A DNA stretch of 64,000 nucleotides from JACDBZ01 sp036262075 (GCA_036262075.1 DATAJO010000004.1:1-64000); one strand, 5' to 3'. Shown: positions 46,712 to 55,343, counted from the stretch's first letter. Translations and numbers: made by a program. Notes: generated from the letters alone by a model not told the origin.

Positions 46712-47560
46712 CTACGGGCGAACCAGGTCGTCGTAGGCGTCGGGCCGCCGATCGCGGAAGAACTGCCACGTCTGGCGCACCTCGTCGATCTTGTCGAGAT
46801 CGAGGTCGCGGACGATGAGCTCCTCCTCGTGCGGGTCCCCCACGTCACCGACGAACTGGCCGCGCGGATCGACGAAGTACGACTGGCCGTAGAAGTCGTC
46901 GTCGCCGAGCGGCTCGACGCCGACCCGGTTGATCGTGCCGACGTAGTAGCCGTTGGCCAGCGCATGACTGACCTGCTCGACGCGCCACAAATACTCGGAC
47001 AGGCCGCGCGAGGTGGCCGACGGGATGAACACGAGCTCCGCGCCGTTCAGCCCGAGCGCGCGGGCGCCCTCCGGGAAGTGGCGGTCGTAGCAGATGTACA
47101 CGCCGACCTTGCCGACGGCGGTGTCGAACACCGGGTAGCCGAGGTTGCCGGGGCGGAAGTAGAACTTCTCCCAGAAGCCCTTGACGTGCGGAATGTGCGT
47201 CTTGCGGTACTTGCCGAGGTACGTCCCGTCGGCGTCGATGACCGAGGCGGTGTTGTAGTAGATGCCGCTGGTGTTCTCGTCCTCCTCGTACATCGGCACG
47301 ATGAGGACCATCCCGGTCTCCTTGGCCAGCGCCTGCATCCGCTTCGTCGTCGGCCCGTCGGGGATGTGCTCGGTGTACGAGTAGTACTGCGGATCCTGCA
47401 CCTGGCAGAAATACGGCCCGTAGAAGAGCTCCTGGAAGCACATGACCTTCGCGCCCTGGGCGGCCGCCTCGCGCGCGTACTTCTCGTGCTTCTCGATCAT
47501 CGACTCCTTGTCGCCGGTCCACTCCGCCTGGAGCAGGGCCGCGCGGACGATTCGCGCCAT
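46712..47560 (-). CDS. Nitrilase-superfamily amidohydrolase, beta-ureidopropionase-like
   Basis: A 282-residue CN-hydrolase. The triad is complete: Glu in MCFQELFYGPYF, Lys in KYRKTHIPHVKGFWEKFYF, Cys in VGVYICYDRHFPEGAR. NRVGVEPLGDDDFYGQSYFVDPRG matches the beta-ureidopropionase / N-carbamoylputrescine amidase branch. In pyrimidine breakdown it would convert the N-carbamoyl beta-amino acid made by dihydropyrimidinase to beta-alanine, CO2 and ammonia. AGGAGG 9 nt upstream fixes ATG 47560. First gene of the nitrilase-cupin-LLM operon. Confidence 0.88.
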   Translation of the reverse strand: MARIVRAALLQAEWTGDKESMIEKHEKYAREAAAQGAKVMCFQELFYGPYFCQVQDPQYYSYTEHIPDGPTTKRMQALAKETGMVLIVPMYEEDENTSGIYYNTASVIDADGTYLGKYRKTHIPHVKGFWEKFYFRPGNLGYPVFDTAVGKVGVYICYDRHFPEGARALGLNGAELVFIPSATSRGLSEYLWRVEQVSHALANGYYVGTINRVGVEPLGDDDFYGQSYFVDPRGQFVGDVGDPHEEELIVRDLDLDKIDEVRQTWQFFRDRRPDAYDDLVRP

Positions 47561-47670
47561 GTGCTCTCGACCCTCCTGAAGAACCTCTCGGCCCACGGTG
47601 ATGTCTGTCGGGAAGCCGATACTCTACACCCGCTCCGGCACGATCTCGCCTCCGCTGGATGGATTCCGGC

Positions 47671-47685
47671 TAGGCTGTGGGGCCG
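47671..47685 (+). promoter_or_regulatory. Leaderless-type -10 before the MarP-like protease gene
   Basis: TAGGCT at 47671-47676 is 9 nt before ATG 47686 and selects it over GTG 47677, which would touch the hexamer. Confidence 0.45.
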
Positions 47686-48858
47686 ATGAACCTCGTCGAC
47701 GCGCTCGTCATCGCGCTCCTCGTCCTCGGGGTCCTGGCCGGCGCGCGGGCGGGGTTCCTGGGCCCGGTCCTCGGCCTCGTCGGCGCCATCCTCGGCCTGG
47801 CCCTCGCCCTGTGGCTGGCCTCGGTCCTCCGCGAGCCGCTCGAGCAGGTCATGCAGCCCGGCCGAGCCCTGATCACGATCGCCGGCCTCGGCGCATCGGT
47901 GCTCATGGGCGAGGCGCTCGGGACGGCGGCCGGCGCGACGATGAGCATCCGGCTGCGCCACGGCCCGTTCCGGCCGTTCGACGCCGTCGGCGGCGCGATC
48001 GTCGGCATCGCGCACGTCGTGTTCCTCGTCTGGATCGTGGGCGGCCTGCTGGCCATGGGCGTCGCGCCGTCGTTCGCCGCCGTGGCCCGCGACTCGGTGG
48101 CGGTCCGGATCGCCAGCGAGCGGCTGCCGGCGCCGATGACGATCGCCAGCCGCCTCCTCGCCCTGCTCGACACGACCGAGCTGCCGCCGCTCCTCGGCGG
48201 GCTGCCGCTGCCGGCCGCGCCGGTCGACCTGCCCGACGACGCCACCCAGCGCGCCCTGGCGGAATCGGCCGTCGACAGCACGGCGCTCATTACCGCCGGC
48301 GGCTGCGGGATCGGGCTGTCGGTCGGGAGCGGGTTCTTCATCGCGCCGTCCTACGCGGTGACGAACGCGCACGTCGTCGCCGGGTCGACGAGCACCTCGG
48401 TCTCGGTCGGCGGGCACACGTTCCTCGCAGCGGTCGTCGACTTCGAGCCCGGGGCCGACCTCGCGCTGCTCCACGTGCCGGGCGCATCGGTCGAGCCCCT
48501 GGCGCTGGCCGCCGCACCGCCCGAGCGGGGCGCGACCGGCGTGGCGCTCGGCTTCCCCGGTGGCGGCGACCTGACGGTCACCGCGGCCGGCGTCACGAAC
48601 CAGGCGGAGATCGTCGGCCCCGACATCTACGGCAATGGCAACGAGGCGCGGACCGTGGTCGAGCTGCGGGCCGAGATCCGGCGCGGTAATTCCGGTGGGC
48701 CGCTGGTCGTGGCGCCGGGCACGGTCGGGGCAGTCATCTTCGGCGCCTCGCGGGTCAACCCGGAGGTCGGCTACGCCATCGGCGTCGACGAGGTCGTCGG
48801 GCGGCTGCAGCCGTCGATCGGCGTCACGGCTCCGACGAGCACCGGCGCCTGCCTCTGA
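47686..48858 (+). CDS. MarP-like membrane serine protease (CvpA + trypsin-like)
   Basis: A 390-residue protein. Residues 1-125 are a four-helix CvpA/colicin-V-type membrane domain (NLVDALVIALLVLGVLAGARAGFLG). Residues about 205-385 form an external chymotrypsin-fold protease with triad His229 (TNAHVV), Asp258 (GADLALL) and Ser336 (RGNSGGPL). Cys in GGCGIGLSVGSGFF and the terminal GACL could form the activating disulfide known in mycobacterial MarP, which protects cells against acid and oxidative stress. TAGGCT upstream fixes the start. Confidence 0.87.
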   Translation: MNLVDALVIALLVLGVLAGARAGFLGPVLGLVGAILGLALALWLASVLREPLEQVMQPGRALITIAGLGASVLMGEALGTAAGATMSIRLRHGPFRPFDAVGGAIVGIAHVVFLVWIVGGLLAMGVAPSFAAVARDSVAVRIASERLPAPMTIASRLLALLDTTELPPLLGGLPLPAAPVDLPDDATQRALAESAVDSTALITAGGCGIGLSVGSGFFIAPSYAVTNAHVVAGSTSTSVSVGGHTFLAAVVDFEPGADLALLHVPGASVEPLALAAAPPERGATGVALGFPGGGDLTVTAAGVTNQAEIVGPDIYGNGNEARTVVELRAEIRRGNSGGPLVVAPGTVGAVIFGASRVNPEVGYAIGVDEVVGRLQPSIGVTAPTSTGACL

Positions 48859-48872
48859 CGTCGCCCACGCGC

Positions 48873-48886
48873 TAGGCTCTGAGCCG
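48873..48886 (+). promoter_or_regulatory. Leaderless-type -10 before the AAA_28-like gene
   Basis: TAGGCT at 48873-48878 is 8 nt before ATG 48887; the same hexamer precedes the neighbouring protease gene. Confidence 0.5.
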
Positions 48887-49492
48887 ATGCCCTGGAGTCG
48901 CTCGGCGAAGATCGCATTCATCGGCTCGCACTCGGTGCGCAAGTCGAACGCCGTCCACGCCTTCGCCTCCACCGTCGGCCGGGCCGGGCGCAGCGTCGAG
49001 GTCGGACGCGAGGTCGTCCGCTTCAACCCGCTGGGCCTGAACGAGGGCGCCACGCCGGAGGCGCAGCTGTGGGTCCTCATGGCCCAGGTGCAGCAGGAGC
49101 TCGAGCTCGCGCGACGGGCCGAGATCCTCGTCACCGATCGGTCGGTCGTCGACAACTTCGCGTACTACCTGCGCGTCACCGGCGGCGAGGACCCGTTCGG
49201 CGTCGAGCCGCTCATCCGCAGCTGGGCCGGTTCCTACGACCTGTCGGTGCGGCTCCTCCCCGACGTCGGCCTCCTCGCCGACGGCGTGCGCTCCACGAAC
49301 GACGCATTCCGCGACGAGATCGAGGCGATCCTCGACCGCATCCTGCCGATCTACCTCCCCGAGGGCCGATGCGTCAGCGTCAACGCCTCGAGCGTGACCG
49401 CGGAGTTCGACTGGTGGGCCATCGGCGAGCGGCTGGCCGGGATCGTCGGCGAGCCTCTGGTGGAGGGTCAGCTCACCACGCCGCTGGCCTGA
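48887..49492 (+). CDS. AAA_28-like P-loop NTPase with altered Walker A
   Basis: A 201-residue P-loop protein. The N terminus IAFIGSHSVRKSNAVHAFA aligns with the AAA_28/NadR-type loop (GxxSxGKTT), but the G before K is Arg and the T after it is Ser-Asn. ILVTDRSVVDNFAYYLR is the Walker B-like/DRx segment, also seen in kinases of nucleosides. The loss of GKT makes ATP hydrolysis doubtful, though phosphate binding may remain. The gene lies between the protease and a converging membrane protein gene. Confidence 0.68.
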   Translation: MPWSRSAKIAFIGSHSVRKSNAVHAFASTVGRAGRSVEVGREVVRFNPLGLNEGATPEAQLWVLMAQVQQELELARRAEILVTDRSVVDNFAYYLRVTGGEDPFGVEPLIRSWAGSYDLSVRLLPDVGLLADGVRSTNDAFRDEIEAILDRILPIYLPEGRCVSVNASSVTAEFDWWAIGERLAGIVGEPLVEGQLTTPLA

Positions 49493-49495
49493 CCG

Positions 49496-51478
49496 TCAGA
49501 CGGAGGTCTTCGCGTTCTCCACGCTCGCGCCGTCGTCACGGAACCGGAACCACGCCCAGAAGGCGACGGACACCAGGCTGAACCCGAGCAGCAGCGCGAT
49601 GACCGTGAAGAGCGGCGTGCGGCTCGTATCGGACAGGTACCCCGACGCCGGGTTGATCAGGATGTGGAAGAAGGCGAACGCGCCGAGCCCGAGCAGCGCG
49701 GCCCAAAGCATCCGGTTCCAGGCGTAGAGCGGCGCGCCGGGCAGGAAGCGCATCGGTAGCAGCCCGAAGACGACGCCCTCGAGGCCGGCCACCATGAGTG
49801 CGGCGAGGACGGTGCGGGTCACCACCTGGCCGAACCCGTCGCCATCGGGCAGCGCACCCAGCCCGAGCCAGGCGACGAGCGCCACGGCGAGCATGAGCAC
49901 CGCGCCGATGGCGGTCGCCTTGCCCTCCTCGGCCGCCGAGAGCTCGCGGGCGAAGACGAGGCCGATGAGGAGGCCGTACAGGTAGCCCGGCTGGAACCCG
50001 GTGGCGCGGCTGATCAGCACGCACGCGATGCCGATGACCAGGCTGAGCGGCACGACCCTGAGCGTGGGGCGGTCGCCGATGCGGCGGTGGGCGAGGATCG
50101 CGGGGATCGCGAACGCCGCCGTGACGACCACGATGCCGAGCAGCATGCCGACGAACGTCGGCGCCGAGGCCTCGTTCAGGCCGAAGCCCGGGTCGAGGAA
50201 CCCGTAGAGGAGCGTGGCGAGAACGACGAACGTCGCCACGCCTGGCCGGGTCGTCCAGAACCCGGCGGACCGGCCGACCGCCGAGCCGATGCGGTCGAGG
50301 CGAAACCATCGGCGCACCTCGTCCTCGTGGGCCTCGAGCGTCGAGTTGAAGAGCTGGCCCGGGAAGGGCATCAGCAGCACGACGAGCAGGGCGAGCGCCG
50401 CGCTCTGGAGCAGCACGATCGGATCGGTCGACACCTCGTCCACCGTCGCGACCGATTCGCCGAACGGCCTCGACGGTGTGGCGCCGGGCGCTGGCGCCAT
50501 GGGAGCGGTATCGGGCTCGTCGCTCGACGAGGGCGATCCGACCGCGTCGGGGCGCAGGATCGTCAGCGCCAGGGCGCGTCCGTCACCGACAACGGTGTCC
50601 GCCCAGGCCGCCTGCCAGGAGCCGTCGTCGAAGGTCGCCTGGGATGGGTCGATGACGGCAGCGTCGAGCCAGGTCGTCAGCGCCGATGCGTCCGCGACCG
50701 GCGCTCGCTCCGCCACGCCCCGAAGGAAGCCGATGGCGTCGGACGGCATCGATTCGTCGAGCGAGGTGACCGTCGCGTCGATCGATACGAGCTCGCCCTC
50801 GTCGTCGGTGCGGGTGACGACGGCGTACGTCGCGTCGAGGCCGTCGTCGTCGGTGAGCTCCAGGTCGCACCGCGTTTCGGTCGCCGAGGCGGCGGCGCAG
50901 ACCAGCCCATACGACGCGAGGTAGTCCGCAAGTCCGGAGTCCGAAGGCTCGGCCGGCGCGGCAGCAGGGACGAAGTCGACGAGCACGCCGCTGAACGTCC
51001 ACGTCGAGTCGACGGTGTAGAGCGTGGAGGTCCCGTCCTCGCACGTCCGCGGATCGGTGGTCTGCGCGATCGAGGCCGTCGCGTCCTCCGGACCGATCGT
51101 CGCGTCGTAGACCGTGCGCTGGAGCTGGCCCGTGCCGCAGTTGTCGAGCCTGTTCTCGGTCTCGCCCCGGAGGAAGCCCTCGTCGACGGGATCGACGCCG
51201 GCGACCCACCACGGCACGCCGTCCCGGCTCCCCTCGAAGCTGCACGGCCCGGTGGGACCGAAGACGCAGCTCATCCGCAGCTCGCCGGGAAGCGAGTCGC
51301 CGACGGGGACCGGCGGCTGAATGGCATCGGTATCGGTGTCCCAGACCGTCAGCGTCCACGAGCCCTCGTAGGTGCTCGTGCCTTCGGCCGACCAGGGGTC
51401 GGCTCCGGCGGCGGGACCGGTCGAGAGGATGAGGGCGACGAGCAGCGCGCCGACGACGGCGGGCAGAGACCGTGACAC
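49496..51478 (-). CDS. FGLLP motif-containing membrane protein with secreted N-terminal half
   Basis: A 660-residue protein. A signal peptide (residues 1-26) leads into about 330 external residues with several Cys (MSCVFGPTGPCSFEG, LDNCGTGQLQRTVYD). About ten transmembrane helices follow from residue 365 on. FGLLPMRFLPGAPLYAWNRMLWAALLGLGAFAFFHIL is the signature of the FGLLP-motif membrane protein family, known mainly from actinobacteria; its function is unknown. GTG start. It is divergent from the channel gene across a 203-bp gap. Confidence 0.75.
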   Translation of the reverse strand: MSRSLPAVVGALLVALILSTGPAAGADPWSAEGTSTYEGSWTLTVWDTDTDAIQPPVPVGDSLPGELRMSCVFGPTGPCSFEGSRDGVPWWVAGVDPVDEGFLRGETENRLDNCGTGQLQRTVYDATIGPEDATASIAQTTDPRTCEDGTSTLYTVDSTWTFSGVLVDFVPAAAPAEPSDSGLADYLASYGLVCAAASATETRCDLELTDDDGLDATYAVVTRTDDEGELVSIDATVTSLDESMPSDAIGFLRGVAERAPVADASALTTWLDAAVIDPSQATFDDGSWQAAWADTVVGDGRALALTILRPDAVGSPSSSDEPDTAPMAPAPGATPSRPFGESVATVDEVSTDPIVLLQSAALALLVVLLMPFPGQLFNSTLEAHEDEVRRWFRLDRIGSAVGRSAGFWTTRPGVATFVVLATLLYGFLDPGFGLNEASAPTFVGMLLGIVVVTAAFAIPAILAHRRIGDRPTLRVVPLSLVIGIACVLISRATGFQPGYLYGLLIGLVFARELSAAEEGKATAIGAVLMLAVALVAWLGLGALPDGDGFGQVVTRTVLAALMVAGLEGVVFGLLPMRFLPGAPLYAWNRMLWAALLGLGAFAFFHILINPASGYLSDTSRTPLFTVIALLLGFSLVSVAFWAWFRFRDDGASVENAKTSV

Positions 51479-51681
51479 CGATGGGTCCCCCGTGCAGTGG
51501 TGTGGGCACTGGCCGATCGGCGCAGGTGCGGCGGATCATGCCCGACGACGAGGTTCGGTGACAAGGCGCACCCGCACGCCGAACCTCGGCCGAATGTCGG
51601 TAGCCACGGCCCGAGACGCGCTGGCAGAATGCAGGCGCCGACGAGGACACGCCGTCGGATGGTCGTGCACGGAGGGCTCGA
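51479..51681. other. Divergent promoter gap with a 10-bp-arm inverted repeat
   Basis: CGAGGTTCGG (51549-51558) and CCGAACCTCG (51579-51588) are exact inverted repeats around 20 nt. The same CGAGGTTCGG core occurs in the palindrome cluster near 43574. The rest carries unassigned promoters of the two divergent genes. Confidence 0.5.
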
Positions 51682-52761
51682 TTGCTCAACCCGCTTCGCG
51701 CGCTGCTCGCGGCGCCGCTCATCCAGCGCATCGGCTTCCACGCGAAGCGGATCGGCGGCCAGATGGACCGCCACTTCTTCGTGTCGCTCCTGACCGCCGT
51801 CGTCGGATTCGTCCTCGTCGCCGCCATCGCGGTCACGCTGATCGAGGAGGAGAAGCGCTCCGTCGGCGGCCTGGGCAGCAGCTTCTACTGGGCCGTCACC
51901 ACGGTCATCGGCTCCGGCGACGCCAGCTACGTCAACTCGGCCGGCGGCTTCGTCGTCGGCTGGCTGCTCGCGTTCTTCGGCGTCGCCATCGTCGCGGCGA
52001 TGACCGGCGCGGTCGTCGGATTCGTCATCGATTTCCTGCTCAAGGAGGGCCAGGGCATGGGCGCCGCGGGCTACCGCGATCACATCGTCGTCTGCGGCTG
52101 GAACACGACCGCCCGCGATCTCATCCAGGAGCTGCGGGGCGACGAGTTCACCACCAAGGTCGTGGTGCTCCACGACTCCGAGCGCAACCCCCCCGGCGAC
52201 GGCGTGTACTTCGTGCGCGGCGACATCACCTCGACCGATGACCTCGAGCGCTGCGGCATCCGCGAGGCGAGCGCGGCGATCGTCTTCCCCGCCGATCGCT
52301 CGAACGAGGCCGATATGCGCTCGATCCTGGCCGTCATGGCCATCGAGTCGATCGCGCCCAACGTGCGCACCGTGGTCGAGGCGAACAACCCGACCCACGT
52401 CGACCACTTCCGTCGCGCCGAGGCGGACGAGATCCTCGTCACCTCACGGCTCGCGTCGCACCTCCTCGCGCGATCGGCACTGTACCCGGGCCTCTCCGAG
52501 CTCGTGACCGACATCGTGTCCGGCGGCGAGGGCTCGGAGCTGTACCGCGTGGCCCTGCCGGACACCTACGTCGGCCTGTCGATCGACGAGCTGTCGGCGA
52601 AGCTCCGCGGCGAGCACCGCGCGACGCTGCTGGCCGTGACCCGCGACGGCCGCTCCCTGACGAACCCGCCGGCCGACTTCCGCCTCGAGCCCGGCGACGA
52701 CGCGGTCGTCGTGGCAGAGTCGCTCGGCGAGCTGCGGCCCCTCCAGCTCCAGCAGGCGTAG
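51682..52761 (+). CDS. Two-helix ion channel with TrkA-N/C regulatory domains (Kch-like), unusual filter
   Basis: A 359-residue protein. Two transmembrane helices (about 34-52 and 92-115) flank a pore loop whose filter reads TVIGSGD at 74-80, where potassium channels have TVGYGD. A cytosolic RCK unit follows: TrkA-N (HIVVCGWNTTARDLIQEL, GDITSTDDLERCGI) then TrkA-C (YVGLSIDELSAKLRGEHRATLLAV). It probably gates ion flux in response to nucleotide or Ca2+. TTG 51682 is the start, with GGAGG 6-7 nt upstream; no ATG fits before the first helix. Confidence 0.82.
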   Translation: MLNPLRALLAAPLIQRIGFHAKRIGGQMDRHFFVSLLTAVVGFVLVAAIAVTLIEEEKRSVGGLGSSFYWAVTTVIGSGDASYVNSAGGFVVGWLLAFFGVAIVAAMTGAVVGFVIDFLLKEGQGMGAAGYRDHIVVCGWNTTARDLIQELRGDEFTTKVVVLHDSERNPPGDGVYFVRGDITSTDDLERCGIREASAAIVFPADRSNEADMRSILAVMAIESIAPNVRTVVEANNPTHVDHFRRAEADEILVTSRLASHLLARSALYPGLSELVTDIVSGGEGSELYRVALPDTYVGLSIDELSAKLRGEHRATLLAVTRDGRSLTNPPADFRLEPGDDAVVVAESLGELRPLQLQQA

Positions 52762-52764
52762 CGC

Positions 52765-53550
52765 ATGGATTTCGGGCTTCGAGATCGGCTGGCCGTCGTC
52801 GGGGGCGCCAGCTCGGGGCTCGGACGCGCCTCCGCCGAGGCACTTGCCGCCGAGGGCTGCCGCCTCCTCGTCTGGTCACGCCGAGCCGATGCGCTGGCCG
52901 CGACCGCACGCGAGCTGCGCGAGGCCCACGGCGTCGAGGTCGACCACGTCGCCGCCGATGCCACCGATCCCTCGGCGGCATCGATCGTCGCCGAGGCGGC
53001 GGCGAAGCTCGGGCCGGTCGACATCCTCGTCTCGAACGCCGGCGGCCCGCCGCCCGCCGACCCGACGGCGACCGAGCGCGAGGCCTGGCAGACCGCCTTC
53101 CAGCTCCTGGCGCTGACGCCGATCGAGCTCACCCAGCGCCTGCTGCCCGACATGCGCGCCCGCGGCTGGGGCCGGGTCGTGGCGATCCTGTCGTACGGCA
53201 TCCGCCAGCCGATCCACGAGCTCGCCTACTCGAACGCCGGCCGCTCGGCGCTCGCCGCCTGGCTGAAGACCACGGCCCGGGCCGTGGCGGCGGACGGCGT
53301 CACGGTCAACGGGGTCATGCCCGGCCGGCTCGACACGCCGCGCATCCGCGAGCTCGACCGGGGCAGGGCCGAGCGCGAGGGGACGACCGAAGAGCAGGTC
53401 CGTGCCGCGCACATCGCCGCCATCCCGGCAGGCCGCTACGGCCGGCCCGAGGAGCTGGCCTCGCTCGTCGCGTTCCTCGCCTCCGAGCCGGCGTCGTACG
53501 TCACCGGGCAGTTCGTCGCCGTCGACGGCGGGCTGATCGCCGGCCTCTAG
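52765..53550 (+). CDS. SDR-family oxidoreductase
   Basis: A 261-residue Rossmann enzyme. It shows LAVVGGASSGLGRASAEAL (TGxxxGxG dinucleotide loop), DILVSNAGG, an active-site region with LSYGIRQPIHELAYSNAGRSAL (catalytic Tyr and Asn; Lys is replaced in the usual YxxxK spacing by YSNAGR), and GRYGRPEELASLVAFLASEPASYVTGQ near the end, as in the FabG/3-ketoacyl reductase type. The altered YxxxK deserves care. It starts 3 bp after the channel gene. Confidence 0.82.
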   Translation: MDFGLRDRLAVVGGASSGLGRASAEALAAEGCRLLVWSRRADALAATARELREAHGVEVDHVAADATDPSAASIVAEAAAKLGPVDILVSNAGGPPPADPTATEREAWQTAFQLLALTPIELTQRLLPDMRARGWGRVVAILSYGIRQPIHELAYSNAGRSALAAWLKTTARAVAADGVTVNGVMPGRLDTPRIRELDRGRAEREGTTEEQVRAAHIAAIPAGRYGRPEELASLVAFLASEPASYVTGQFVAVDGGLIAGL

Positions 53551-53628
53551 CGCGGTATCGTCGGGAACCGCCCGCAACGCGACATCCGGCCGATACACAC
53601 CCTGCGGGGCGATGGCACCATGCGCGCC

Positions 53629-55020
53629 ATGGATGACAGAGAACGGGCGCTCCGTCGCGCCGCCGAGCTGGGCCTCGACTACCTTGCCGGGCTGGGAGAG
53701 CGCCACGTCGGCGCACGGGCGACGGCGACCGAGATCGCCGAGCGGCTCGGCGGCGCGCTGCCGGAGCGCGGCGAGGACCCGGTCGCCGTGGTCGAGGGCC
53801 TGGCCGAGGCCGTGGACCCGGGGCTGGTCGCCTCGCTCGGGCCGCGCTACTACGGCTTCGTCCTCGGTGGCCAGTTGCCGGCCGCGGCCGGCGCCGACTG
53901 GCTGACCGGCGCCTGGGGCCAGAACGCCGTCGTCCATGCCGCCTCCCCGGCCGCGGCGGCCGTCGAGATGGTCGCCGGCCGCTGGATGCTCGAGCTCCTC
54001 GGCCTGCCTGCCGAGGCGAGCGTCGGCCTGCCGACCGGGGCCGGGCTCGGCAACACGGTCGGCCTCGCCGCCGCGCGCCACACCGTCCTCGCGCGCGAGG
54101 GCTGGGACGTGGAGGCGCGCGGGCTGTACGGCGCGCCGGAGATCACCGTGGTCGTCGGCGACGAGGCGCACGCCACGCTGCTCACCGGGCTCCAGTACCT
54201 CGGCCTCGGCCGCGAGCGGGTCCTCAGCGTCCCGACCGACGAGCAGGGCCGGATGCATGCCGAGGCCGCGGCCGAGACGATCTCCGGCGTGCGCGGGCCC
54301 CTCATCGTCGCCCTCCAGGCCGGCAACGTGAACACCGGCGGCTTCGACCCGGCCGACGCGGTGGCCGATGCGGTGGCGCGGCATCCGAACGCCTGGATCC
54401 ACGTCGACGGCGCGTTCGGCCTGTGGGCCAACGTGTCACCCGAGCTGCGGCACCTCGTCGCCGGCGTCGACCGTGCCGACTCGTGGTCGACCGACGCCCA
54501 CAAGTGGCTGAACGTCGGCTACGACTGCGGCTTCGTCGCCGTCCGCGACCCCGACGCCCACCGCGCCGCGATGGCGACCTCGGCCTCGTACCTCATGCGC
54601 ACCGAGCAGCGCGAGAACTGGGAGTACGTCCTCGACAGCTCGCGCCGCGCGCGCGGCTTCACGCTGTACGCGGCGATCCGGTCGCTCGGGCGCGAGGGCG
54701 TGCGCGCCCTCGTCGAGCGCTGCTGCATGCTCGCGCGCCGCATCGCCGATGGGCTGCGCGAGCTCGACGGCGTCGAGATCCTCAACGACGTCGTGCTCAA
54801 CCAGGTCCTCGTCCGCTTCGGCGGCTCCGACGAGGCGACGCGCGCCGTCATCGCCGCCGTGCAGGAGGACGGCACGGCCTGGATGGGCGGTACGACCTGG
54901 CACGGCGTGGGCGCGATGCGGATCAGCGTCTCGAGCTGGGCGACGACGGAGGCGGACGCCGATCGCACGGTGCAGGCCATCCTCCGCGCCGCGCGGGCGA
55001 CCCAGGGCGCCCCCGCCTGA
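53629..55020 (+). CDS. PLP-dependent group II decarboxylase-like protein
   Basis: A 463-residue fold-type I enzyme. It shows SVGLPTGAGLGNTVGLAAARH, HVDGAFGLWANVSPELRHL (Asp holding the pyridine N) and WSTDAHKWLNVGYDCG with the PLP lysine at 292. This is the layout of aromatic-amino-acid, glutamate and aspartate decarboxylases. Substrate not determinable; aspartate 1-decarboxylation to beta-alanine is one possibility. CACCAT 7 nt before ATG 53629 resembles the weak leaderless pattern; an ATG three codons earlier is equally readable. Confidence 0.82.
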   Translation: MDDRERALRRAAELGLDYLAGLGERHVGARATATEIAERLGGALPERGEDPVAVVEGLAEAVDPGLVASLGPRYYGFVLGGQLPAAAGADWLTGAWGQNAVVHAASPAAAAVEMVAGRWMLELLGLPAEASVGLPTGAGLGNTVGLAAARHTVLAREGWDVEARGLYGAPEITVVVGDEAHATLLTGLQYLGLGRERVLSVPTDEQGRMHAEAAAETISGVRGPLIVALQAGNVNTGGFDPADAVADAVARHPNAWIHVDGAFGLWANVSPELRHLVAGVDRADSWSTDAHKWLNVGYDCGFVAVRDPDAHRAAMATSASYLMRTEQRENWEYVLDSSRRARGFTLYAAIRSLGREGVRALVERCCMLARRIADGLRELDGVEILNDVVLNQVLVRFGGSDEATRAVIAAVQEDGTAWMGGTTWHGVGAMRISVSSWATTEADADRTVQAILRAARATQGAPA

Positions 55021-55043
55021 GGGCCGCGCGGGCTAGAGGTCCT

Positions 55044-55079
55044 CGATCCAGCCGGGCGGCTCGCCGCCCGGCTGGATCG
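55044..55079 (+). terminator. Strong hairpin after the PLP decarboxylase
   Basis: A perfect 16-bp stem (55044-55059 with 55064-55079) has a CTCG loop, 24 bp after the decarboxylase stop. No T tract follows. The hairpin also lies within the 3' part of the broken minus-strand gene. Confidence 0.55.
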
Positions 55080-55327
55080 GCTTCGTCGTCCTCCGCCGGA
55101 GGTGGCGACGGGCGCTCGAAGAGCCACTCGCCGACCCGGTCCGGTCCGACCGCGAGGGTGGCGCACAGGCAGGCCATCATCAGCGGCGCGACGACGGAGG
55201 CATCGGCGGCAAGCGGGAGGACCAGGGTCCATACGCCGACCGCGATCCAGGCGCTGGTCACGGTGCGACGCGCGGCCATGGTTGCGACCAGGGCGACCGT
55301 CGGGATCAGCACTGGCGACACGTCGCC

Positions 55328-55343
55328 GGCGAACAGGCGAACA
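55328..55343. repeat. 8-bp tandem duplication causing a frameshift
   Basis: GGCGAACA occurs twice in a row. It shifts the minus-strand frame by +2 and creates a stop 20 bp further on. Confidence 0.85.
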
